64,000 bases of DNA from Nocardioides immobilis (lineage in GTDB: Bacteria; Actinomycetota; Actinomycetes; Propionibacteriales; Nocardioidaceae), in NCBI RefSeq assembly GCF_003515065.1, contig NZ_QXGH01000031.1, forward strand, positions 49,134-113,133, read 5' to 3'. Below are positions 7,646-14,883 of this stretch, one piece after another (positions within the stretch are counted from its first letter, which is position 1; each line of letters starts with the position of its first letter). The notes below the pieces were generated by a model. It was not told the origin of the DNA. It worked only from the letters and a program-made list of their open reading frames with translations, and made no database searches. Position numbers and translations under genes: made by a program.

Positions 7646-9525
7646 TTCTTGGGCTTGTCCCCCGCGGGCCCCGACGTCGACAGTGCGGCGACGAAGGCCT
7701 CCTGGGGCACCTCCACCCGGCCGACCATCTTCATCCGCTTCTTGCCTTCCTTCTGCTTCTCGAGCAGCTTGCGCTTGCGGGTGATGTCACCGCCGTAGCA
7801 CTTGGCCAGCACGTCCTTGCGAATCGCGCGGATGTTCTCGCGGGCGATCACGCGGGCGCCGATGGCGGCCTGGATCGGCACCTCGAACTGCTGCCGCGGG
7901 ATGAGCTCCTTGAGCTTCGACGCCATCATCACGCCGTAGGAGTACGCCGCCTCGCGGTGCACGATCGCGCTGAACGCGTCGACCGGCTCGCCCTGCAGGA
8001 GGATGTCGACCTTGACCAGGTCGGCGGCCTGCTCTCCCGAGCGCTCGTAGTCGAGGGAGGCGTAGCCCTTGGTGCGGGACTTCAGCTGGTCGAAGAAGTC
8101 GAAGACGATCTCGCCCATCGGCAGCGTGTAGCGCATCTCGACGCGGTCCTCGGAGAGGTAGTCCATCCCCTGCAGGTTGCCGCGCTTGGTCTGACAGAGC
8201 TCCATGATCGCGCCGATGTAGTCGCTCGGCGACAGGATGGTGGCGCGGACGACGGGCTCGCGGACCTCGGCGATCTTGCCGTCGGGGTACTCGCTCGGGT
8301 TGGTCACCTCGAAGGTCTTCCCGTCCTCCATGACGACCTCGTAGACCACGTTGGGCGCGGTCGCGATCAGGTCGAGGTTGAACTCCCGCTCGAGCCGGTC
8401 GCGGGTGATCTCCATGTGCAGCAGCCCCAGGAACCCGACCCGGAAGCCGAAGCCGAGTGCACCCGAGGTCTCCGGCTCGTAGGCCAGGGCGGCGTCGTTG
8501 AGCTGCAGCTTCTCCAGTGCGTCGCGAAGCACGGGATAGTCGTCGCCGTCGATGGGATAGAGGCCGGCGTACACCATCGGGTTGGGGTGCTTGTAGCCGC
8601 CGAGCGCCTCGGTCGCGCCGTGGTGCTGGCTGGTGACCGTGTCGCCGACGCGGGACTGGCGGACGTCCTTCACCCCGGTGATCAGGTAGCCGACCTCGCC
8701 GACGCCGAGGTCCCCGGCCTTCACCGGCTCGGGGCTGATCACGCCGACCTCGAGCATCTCGTGGACGGCGCCGGTCGACATCATCTTGATCCGGTCGCGG
8801 TGGCTGAGCTTGCCGTCGATGACCCGGACGTAGGTCACCACGCCGCGGTAGGTGTCGTAGACGGAGTCGAAGATCAGCGCCCGCGGCGGCTTGTCGGCCC
8901 GACCGACGGGGGCGGGCGTCTGCTTCACGATCTCGTTGAGCAGCGCCTCCACGCCGACGCCGGTCTTGGCGCTGGTCAGGAGCACGTCGGAGACCTCGCA
9001 GCCGACCAGACCGGCCAGCTCCGCGGCGTACTTCTCCACGTTGGCGCTCGGCAGGTCGATCTTGTTGAGCACCGGGATGATGTGGAGGTCCGCGCCCATG
9101 GCGAGGTAGAGGTTCGCGAGGGTCTGCGCCTCGATGCCCTGGGCGGCGTCGACGAGGAGCACTGCGGCCTCGCACGCCTCGAGCGACCGGGACACCTCGT
9201 AGGTGAAGTCGACGTGGCCCGGGGTGTCGATCATGTTGAGCACGTAGGTGTCGGGCCCCGCATCGATGCCGTGCTCTCGGGCTGCTTCCTCCGTGACCGT
9301 CCACGGCATCCGGACGGCCTGGCTCTTGATGGTGATCCCGCGCTCGCGCTCGATGTCCATCCGGTCGAGGTACTGCGCCCGCGCCTCCCGCTCGCCGACC
9401 ACGCCGGTGAGCTGCAGCATCCGGTCGGCCAGCGTCGACTTGCCGTGGTCGATGTGGGCGATGATGCAGAAGTTGCGGATGATCGCCGGGTCGGTACGAC
9501 CGGGCTGCGGTGCGGGTGCGGGCAT
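7642..9525 (-). CDS. lepA: Elongation factor 4 (LepA), ribosome back-translocating GTPase
   Basis: 627 aa, full length. GTPase motifs are all present: G1 AHIDHGKST (about 23-31), G2 region with RGITIKSQ, G3 DTPGHVDF, G4 NKID. Domains II, III and V follow, then the LepA-specific C-terminal domain ending with the basic stretch KRKLLEKQKEGKKRMK. It binds the ribosome in the cytoplasm and acts during stalled or stressed translation. Two genes follow with minimal spacing (4-nt overlap, then 7 nt). Position next to holA/rpsT matches the order known in actinobacteria. Confidence 0.97.
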   Translation of the reverse strand: MPAPAPQPGRTDPAIIRNFCIIAHIDHGKSTLADRMLQLTGVVGEREARAQYLDRMDIERERGITIKSQAVRMPWTVTEEAAREHGIDAGPDTYVLNMIDTPGHVDFTYEVSRSLEACEAAVLLVDAAQGIEAQTLANLYLAMGADLHIIPVLNKIDLPSANVEKYAAELAGLVGCEVSDVLLTSAKTGVGVEALLNEIVKQTPAPVGRADKPPRALIFDSVYDTYRGVVTYVRVIDGKLSHRDRIKMMSTGAVHEMLEVGVISPEPVKAGDLGVGEVGYLITGVKDVRQSRVGDTVTSQHHGATEALGGYKHPNPMVYAGLYPIDGDDYPVLRDALEKLQLNDAALAYEPETSGALGFGFRVGFLGLLHMEITRDRLEREFNLDLIATAPNVVYEVVMEDGKTFEVTNPSEYPDGKIAEVREPVVRATILSPSDYIGAIMELCQTKRGNLQGMDYLSEDRVEMRYTLPMGEIVFDFFDQLKSRTKGYASLDYERSGEQAADLVKVDILLQGEPVDAFSAIVHREAAYSYGVMMASKLKELIPRQQFEVPIQAAIGARVIARENIRAIRKDVLAKCYGGDITRKRKLLEKQKEGKKRMKMVGRVEVPQEAFVAALSTSGPAGDKPKK

Positions 9526-9730
9526 GATCCGGCCATTCTCCCAAAGGGCTGCTCAGTTAGGTGAATCCTGCCTATCGGTAGGCGTCGACCAGCTCCTGTC
9601 CGATCCGCGCCAGCTCCCGGGCCCGCACTACCTGGAGCAGCTCGGCGAGCAGTGATTCGTCGCCGCGGGTTGGGGGCGTCGTACGGCGGGCGTCGGATGC
9701 CGTTCGCCGTGCCCGGGGACGTTCGACGTC

Positions 9731-11344
9731 ATGACCTCGGACCTCTCGGACAGCCCCCAGCCCGCCTTGCGCGCCTCCCGTCGCGGGCTGCTCGGCGGCG
9801 CCGCCCTCACCGTCGGCGCAGCCGGCCTCGCCCTTCCGTCCCGCGCGCTCGGCGCACCGTCGCCCGCATTCGGATCCGCCTCCCTGATCTCGAGGGGGCG
9901 GCCCGCACTCACGCACGGCGTCCAGTCCGGTGACGTTCGCGTGGGCGCCGCCACCCTCTGGGCCCGCGCCGACCGGCCGTCCCGGCTGATCGCAGAGATC
10001 TCGCGCGATGCACGGTTCCGCGACGTGCGCCCGGTGCGCGGACCGGTCGTCACCCCCGACACCGACCTCACCGGCGAGATCCACCTCTTCCGCCTCCCGG
10101 ACGGGATCGACCTGCACTACCGGATCCGCGCGGTGTCGCTCGACGACAGCCACCGCGCCGGAGAGCCCGTGGTTGGGCGACTGCGAACGGCACCGCGCCC
10201 GAACGACGACGTACGGTTCCTGTGGTCCGGCGACATCGCCGGCCAGGGATGGGGCGTCAACCCGGAGTACGGCGGCTTCCGGGTCGCCGACGCGATGCGG
10301 GCCCGCCGCCCCGACTTCTTCCTCTGCAGCGGCGACAACATCTATGCCGACGGCCCCGTCCAGGCGAGCGTCCCGCTCCCCGACGGCTCGACCTGGCACA
10401 ACCTGGTGATCCCGGAGAAGACGAAGGTCGCCGAGACGCTCGAGGAGTACCGCGGCCAGTACAAGTACAACCTGATGGCCGACAACTGGCGTGCGTTCCT
10501 CGCCGAGACCTCGCAGGTCGTCCAGTGGGACGACCACGAGGTGACCAACAACTGGTACCCGGGCGAGATCCTCGCCGATGCTCGCTACACCGAGAAGAGC
10601 GTCGACGTGCTCGCCGCCCGGGCGGGCCGGGCCTTCCACGAGTTCCTGCCCGTCGCACCGATCTCGCCCGATGACGAGGGCCGCGTCTACCGGGTGATTC
10701 ACCACGGTCCGCACCTCGACCTCTTCGTGCTCGACATGCGGGCGCACAAGAACCCGAACACCGGCAACCGCGAGCCCGTCGCCGACGGCGGCGTGCTCGG
10801 CAACCGCCAGACCGAGTGGCTGATCGGCGAGCTCAGGAAGTCGCGGGCCACCTGGAAGGTCATCGCCGCCGACCTCCCGCTCGCGCTGGTCGTGCCCGAC
10901 GGGTCGGCCGCCCAGGAGGGCATCGCACAGGGCGACAACGGGGCGCCGCTCGGCCGCGAGCTCGACATCGCGCGGGTGCTGACGGCACTCTCGCGGCTGC
11001 GGATCCGCAACCACGTCTGGCTGACCGCCGACGTCCACTACACCGCGGCGCACCACTACTCCCCCGATCGGGCGGCCTACCAGGACTTCGACCCGTTCTG
11101 GGAGTTCGTCTCCGGGCCGGTCAACGCCGTGGTCGCGAACGCCCCGAACGCCCTCGACGGCACCTTCGGACCGCGGGCCGAGTTCGTCGCGGTCGCGCCG
11201 ACCGCCGGCACCGGTCCCGCCAGTGGGCACCAGTACTTCGGCGAGGTCGAGATCTCCGGCGAGACCCGGCAGCTGACCGTCAGCCTTCGCGGTCTCGACG
11301 GCGCGGCGCTCTGGTCGACGACGCTGGATCCCGGGCCCCGCTGA
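9731..11344 (+). CDS. PhoD-like alkaline phosphatase (Tat-exported metallophosphoesterase)
   Basis: 537 aa. The N-terminus has the twin-arginine signal SRRGLLGGAALTVGAAGLAL (Arg-Arg at about 18-19). A PhoD N-terminal beta domain follows (THGVQSGDVRVGAATLWAR), then the metallophosphatase domain with SGDNIYADG, QWDDHEVTNNW and LTADVHYTAAHHY, which carry the metal ligands and catalytic residues. It probably hydrolyses phosphodiesters or phosphomonoesters outside the cell using Fe/Ca. The start ATG is preceded by GACGTT 7 nt upstream and no Shine-Dalgarno, so a leaderless mRNA is possible. It is the first gene of an inserted plus-strand segment between lepA and rpsT; two phosphotransferase genes follow. 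Confidence 0.93.
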   Translation: MTSDLSDSPQPALRASRRGLLGGAALTVGAAGLALPSRALGAPSPAFGSASLISRGRPALTHGVQSGDVRVGAATLWARADRPSRLIAEISRDARFRDVRPVRGPVVTPDTDLTGEIHLFRLPDGIDLHYRIRAVSLDDSHRAGEPVVGRLRTAPRPNDDVRFLWSGDIAGQGWGVNPEYGGFRVADAMRARRPDFFLCSGDNIYADGPVQASVPLPDGSTWHNLVIPEKTKVAETLEEYRGQYKYNLMADNWRAFLAETSQVVQWDDHEVTNNWYPGEILADARYTEKSVDVLAARAGRAFHEFLPVAPISPDDEGRVYRVIHHGPHLDLFVLDMRAHKNPNTGNREPVADGGVLGNRQTEWLIGELRKSRATWKVIAADLPLALVVPDGSAAQEGIAQGDNGAPLGRELDIARVLTALSRLRIRNHVWLTADVHYTAAHHYSPDRAAYQDFDPFWEFVSGPVNAVVANAPNALDGTFGPRAEFVAVAPTAGTGPASGHQYFGEVEISGETRQLTVSLRGLDGAALWSTTLDPGPR

Positions 11345-11414
11345 CGCCGAGTCGGCTCATCTCAGAATGCGCCGACTCGGCGTCGTACGGAACCGGAGAT
11401 GAGCCGACTCGGCG
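11343..11414. repeat. Palindromic repeat cluster with two competing stems
   Basis: Three copies of the near-palindrome GCCGASTCGGC occur in 72 nt immediately after the phoD-like stop codon. Arm 1 (11343-11356) pairs perfectly over 14 bp with arm 2 (11371-11384). Alternatively, 11345-11363 pairs perfectly over 19 bp with arm 3 (11396-11414). The two stems are mutually exclusive. A weaker fourth copy is at about 11434-11445. It may be a terminator, an attenuator before the next gene, or a REP-like repeat. Confidence 0.75.
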
Positions 11415-11450
11415 GAAATGGAGAGGCCAGACGCGCCGACTGGGGCGAGG

Positions 11451-12397
11451 ATGGGCGCCGTGACCGTCGTACCGCTGCCCACCCGGATCCCGCACGGCCG
11501 TACCGCCCGCCGGCTGGAGTGGTCGTTCCTGCCGCCGCACATCCGCTCCGAGGTGGAGCGGCGGGTCGGGGCGCCCGTGACCGACGCCGTCTCGCGGACA
11601 TCCGGGTTCACGCCGGGGTTCGCGTCGGTGCTGACCTGCGCGGACGGCAGCCGGCACTTCGTGAAGGCGGCGTCGACCATCGCCCAGCGGGCGTTCGCCG
11701 ACGCCTACCGCGAGGAGGCCCGCAAGCTGCAGATGCTGCCGGACGGCGTCCCCGCTCCGCGGCTCCGCTGGATGCACGACGCCGACGACTGGGTCGTCCT
11801 GGGCTTCGAGTACGTCGACGGGCGGGCGCCGCTGCGGCCCTGGGCGCCGGACGAGCTCACGGCGGCGTCCGCCATGGCGGTCGAGATCGCCCGGCTGCTC
11901 ACGCCGGCGCCGCCGGGGATCGACCGGGCGGTCGACGAGTTCGCCCGCTGGCCGGGCTATGGACCGCGATCGACCACCCGCGGGCCGCGGAGTGCCAGGC
12001 GCTGGCCGCCCGGTACGCCGAGGTCGTCGAGGGCGACACCCTGGTCCACACCGACATCCGCGACGACAACCTCCTGGTCCGCAGTGACGGCTCGGTCGTG
12101 ATGTGCGACTGGAACTGGCCCGTGGTCGGCGCGCCCTGGATCGACTCGCTGTTCCTCCTCATCGGCCCGCGCGGCGACGGGCTCGACGTCGAGAAGCACA
12201 TCGCCTCGCACCCGCTGCTGTCGACCGTCGATCCCGACGACATCGACGTCGTGCTCGCGCTGGTCCTCGGCTACTTCGAGACCTCCGCCGCCCTGCCCGC
12301 GCCACCCACGTCGCCGTACCTCCGCGAGGCCCAGGCCTGGCAACGCGACGTCCTGCACGGCTGGCTCGCCGAGCGCCGGGGCTGGGCGCCGCAGTGA
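11451..12397 (+). pseudogene. Phosphotransferase-family (APH/ChoK fold) gene with a frameshift
   Basis: The N-lobe is read in one frame from the start to about 11955 (VLTCADGSRHFVKAAS with the ATP lysine; WVVLGFEYVDGRAPLRPW hinge). The C-lobe is read in the -1 frame from about 11958 to the stop at 12397 (VHTDIRDDNLLV catalytic loop; VMCDWNWPVVGAPW with the metal Asp). Neither frame alone encodes a working kinase, and the fit is restored by adding one base near 11955-11960. No canonical slippery heptamer is visible there. ATG 11451 is taken as the start; ATG 11418 and GTG 11460 are alternatives. Its stop overlaps the start of the next kinase gene (GTGA). A real mutation or a sequencing error are both possible. 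Confidence 0.75.
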
Positions 12398-13368
12398 CCG
12401 CACCGCGTGCGGTGGGCGTGCGGGCGCCGTACGCCACGATGCCGGACGTCGTGCGCGCCTGGGTCGACGACACCCTGGGCTCACCGGTGGTCGAGGCGGT
12501 CGACCAGGTCGGCGGCATGTCGCCGGGCTGCGCCACCCGGTTGCGGTGCGCCGATGGGACCAGGGCGTTCGTCAAGGCCGTCGGGACCGACCTCAACCGG
12601 GACACGCCGACCCTGTTCCGGCGCGAGATCACGGCCCTGACGCTGCTCGGGTCGCATCCGCTCTGGGCCGGCCTGCTGGCGGCGTACGACGACGGCGACC
12701 GGGTCGCGCTGCTGCTGGAGGACGTCGACGGCGGCCACCCGGACCTGGCCGACGACGCCACCATGGAGCGCCTGGTCGCGGCGACCGACGACCTGGGCGC
12801 CGCGATGCGGAGCCGGGTCGACGCGACCGAGGTCCAGGACCTGGTCGGCAGCGTGCTGATGAAGCCGGGGCTGACAGACCTGCGCGCGGTGTTCGGCCAC
12901 TGGCTGGCGGCGTTCGACGACCTCGCCCGGCTACCGGACGCACCGGTGCCGGCGTGGGTCCGAGCCGAAGCGGCCGAGTGGCGCAAGCGGATGGCCGTCC
13001 TCGCGGACTGCCGCACCGACACCCTCGTCCACTGGGACGTCCGGGTCGACAACCTGCTGCAGCGGCGGACCGGTGAGATCGTCTTCCTCGACTGGGGTGC
13101 CGCGGGGGTCGGCGAGTCGTGGCTGGACCCGCTCCTGGCGCGGCTCGAGAGGGTCGACCGGGCGTGGTTCGACCGTTCGGTGGCCACGTCGCCTGCCCTG
13201 GCCGCGCTCGGCGACGACGCCATCACGACCTGGCTGGTCGGCATCGGCACCAACCTGGCGGTGCGGGCCGTGACCGCGGTCGACCTCAACCTGCCGACGC
13301 TCGCCGACTTCCGGCGGGTCGAGTCGGCGCGGTTCCTCGGCGCCGCGGCCCGGCGGCTCGGGCTCTGA
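12394..13368 (+). CDS. Phosphotransferase-family (APH/ChoK fold) protein
   Basis: 324 aa. Kinase-fold protein with VKAVGTDLNRD (ATP lysine, about 53), a hinge VALLLEDVDGGH (about 108), the catalytic loop VHWDVRVDNLLQ (Asp about 214) and IVFLDWGAAGVGESW with the metal Asp. It is a paralogue of the upstream frameshifted gene: both begin with a similar 'VAAP...YATMP/LPPHI' lead and share the layout. The GTG start overlaps the upstream stop by 4 nt (GTGA), which points to translational coupling. The family phosphorylates small alcohols or antibiotics; the substrate is unknown. Confidence 0.85.
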   Translation: MTAPRAVGVRAPYATMPDVVRAWVDDTLGSPVVEAVDQVGGMSPGCATRLRCADGTRAFVKAVGTDLNRDTPTLFRREITALTLLGSHPLWAGLLAAYDDGDRVALLLEDVDGGHPDLADDATMERLVAATDDLGAAMRSRVDATEVQDLVGSVLMKPGLTDLRAVFGHWLAAFDDLARLPDAPVPAWVRAEAAEWRKRMAVLADCRTDTLVHWDVRVDNLLQRRTGEIVFLDWGAAGVGESWLDPLLARLERVDRAWFDRSVATSPALAALGDDAITTWLVGIGTNLAVRAVTAVDLNLPTLADFRRVESARFLGAAARRLGL

Positions 13369-13409
13369 GAGCCGGACCGGACCGGCGTCCTGGCGCCTCG
13401 CCGGTCGAT

Positions 13410-13439
13410 TTGGGTGCGCTCCGACACCGCTGTTAGCCT
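13410..13439 (+). promoter_or_regulatory. Predicted rpsT promoter
   Basis: TTGGGT (13410-13415) and TAGCCT (13434-13439) with an 18-nt spacer form a sigma-70-type promoter. The predicted start near 13446 gives rpsT a leader of about 95 nt, the sort of leader in which ribosomal-protein autoregulation could act. Confidence 0.55.
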
Positions 13440-13540
13440 TGCCTGTCGCGTCCGCCGCAGGTCTTTTGCATGCCCTCCTCGGTGCCGACGCACTCCGGAC
13501 CAGACCAGCTTTCACCGATCGAAACGACAGAGGCGTATCA

Positions 13541-13801
13541 GTGGCAAACATCAAGAGCCAGATCAAGCGGAACAAGCAGAACGAGAAGCGCCACGAGCGC
13601 AACAAGGCCGTCAAGACCGGCCTGAAGAGCGCCGTCCGCAAGTTCCGCGAGGCCGCCGAGGCCGGCGACAAGGAGCAGGCCATCGCGCTGGGTCGCGACG
13701 CGGCCAAGAAGCTCGACAAGGCCGCCTCCAAGGGCGTCATCCACAAGAACCAGGCCGCGAACCGCAAGTCCGCGATCATGAAGAAGGCCGCCTCTCTCTG
13801 A
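13541..13801 (+). CDS. rpsT: Small ribosomal subunit protein bS20
   Basis: 86 aa, the normal length. The sequence begins VANIKSQIKRNKQNEKRHER and is Lys/Ala-rich and helical throughout, ending with KNQAANRKSAIMKKAASL, all typical of S20, which binds 16S rRNA early in 30S assembly. GTG start at 13541, preceded by AGAGG. It is the only plus-strand gene of the comEA-comEC-holA-rpsT-lepA series, as in mycobacteria, and is convergent with holA across a 98-bp palindrome. Confidence 0.97.
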   Translation: MANIKSQIKRNKQNEKRHERNKAVKTGLKSAVRKFREAAEAGDKEQAIALGRDAAKKLDKAASKGVIHKNQAANRKSAIMKKAASL

Positions 13802-13825
13802 GGCCCTGGCTCCGGTCCGGAGCTT

Positions 13826-13923
13826 TGACGAAGTGTCAAACTTGGCCCTTCGAAATGTCAGAACCGCCCGTGGATCCACGGGCGGTTCTGACATTTCGAA
13901 GGGCCAAGTTTGACACTTCGTCA
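13826..13923. repeat. Perfect 98-bp palindrome between rpsT and holA
   Basis: Every base from 13826 to 13923 pairs with its partner around the central GGATCC: 49-bp arms, no loop and no mismatch. The arm begins TGACGAAGTGTCAAACTTGG. It fills the gap between the stops of two convergent genes (rpsT stop 13801, holA stop 13926) and so could serve as a bidirectional terminator. Its length and perfection exceed normal terminators, and it has no U-tract, so it may instead be a REP/MITE-like element. Confidence 0.9.
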
Positions 13924-13925
13924 CG

Positions 13926-14873
13926 TCAGCCCGCCTCGCGGAGGGAGGCGATGGTCAGCACCAGGCGCTCCAGCGTGTACGACGCATCGCTGGACGCTCC
14001 CTTGAGATCCGCATCCGCCTTGGCGACCGCCCGGATCGCCCGCGCCAGCGCCGGAGGCGTCCAGCCCCGGGCCTGGGCGTTGAGGCTCTTCAGTTTCCAC
14101 GGCGGTATCCCGCCGTCGCGGTTGCCGGCGACGTGGTTGGCGAGCGAGCGCAGCTGCCCCGCGACGGCGGACAGGATGTAGACCTCGGACGTGCCGCTCT
14201 CGATCGACCAGCGCAGCTCCTGCAGCGCCAGGGCCCGCTTGCCGGCCAGCATGGCGTCGGCGATCTCGTAGTTCTTGACCTCGGCACGGCCACCGAAGTA
14301 GCGACCGACCTTCTCCTCGTCGATCCGCTCACCCGGGAAGTCGCTGGTCAGCTGGTCGACCGCGGCGGCGAGCGACCGGAGGTCATGCCCGACCGCGATG
14401 ACGAGGACCTCGGCGGCCTGCTTGTCGAGGGTGGCGCCGCGCCGCCGGGCCTCGCCGACCGCGAACCCGCCCATCTCCCACGCCTTGACCTCGCCGGACT
14501 TGATCTCGGTGACGGTGGGGAGCTTGCGCAGCTTGGTGAGCACGCCGGAGCCCTTGGGCCCGCCGCCGTGCACCAGCACCAGGGCGACGTCCTCCGCCGC
14601 CTCGGCGGCGTAGCGCAGCAGTCCGTCGACGGACTCGTCGGGCAGGTTCTCCAGGCCGCGGACGACGACACAGCGCACCGTGGAGAAGAGCGATGGCGCC
14701 GAGAGCTCGCCGAGCGTGGCGAGCGTGAGATCGGCGCCCGTGGCCTCGGAGATCTCTGCCTCCGGGTCGTGGGCCCGGACGACTGAGCGCACCTCGTCGA
14801 CCGTGCGTGCACTCAGGAACTCCTCCTTGCCGGTAACCAGGATCACCCGGCCCAGCACGTCCTCCGCCCGCAT
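13926..14873 (-). CDS. holA: DNA polymerase III delta subunit
   Basis: 315 aa. The clamp-loader delta subunit opens the beta clamp. The N-terminal AAA-like domain starts with VILVTGKEEFLSAR, the middle domain holds the helix region DKQAAEVLVIAVGHDLRSL, and the C-terminal collar domain includes NYEIADAMLAGKRALALQEL. The start is ATG 14873, since TAGGCT lies exactly 7 nt before it and no Shine-Dalgarno is seen, suggesting an internal leaderless promoter. That box overlaps the comEC stop codon, so holA may be transcribed both from comEC and on its own. Confidence 0.95.
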   Translation of the reverse strand: MRAEDVLGRVILVTGKEEFLSARTVDEVRSVVRAHDPEAEISEATGADLTLATLGELSAPSLFSTVRCVVVRGLENLPDESVDGLLRYAAEAAEDVALVLVHGGGPKGSGVLTKLRKLPTVTEIKSGEVKAWEMGGFAVGEARRRGATLDKQAAEVLVIAVGHDLRSLAAAVDQLTSDFPGERIDEEKVGRYFGGRAEVKNYEIADAMLAGKRALALQELRWSIESGTSEVYILSAVAGQLRSLANHVAGNRDGGIPPWKLKSLNAQARGWTPPALARAIRAVAKADADLKGASSDASYTLERLVLTIASLREAG

Positions 14874-14883
14874 GGCGGCGAGC

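Noticed and set aside
9572..11230. 552-aa open frame on the minus strand
   Set aside because: Antisense to the Tat-exported PhoD-like phosphatase; only its last 35 codons lie outside that gene.
11940..11970. Programmed -1 frameshifting as the explanation of the split kinase
   Set aside because: No X-XXY-YYZ slippery heptamer or downstream stimulatory stem is evident; a simple deletion or read error is more economical.
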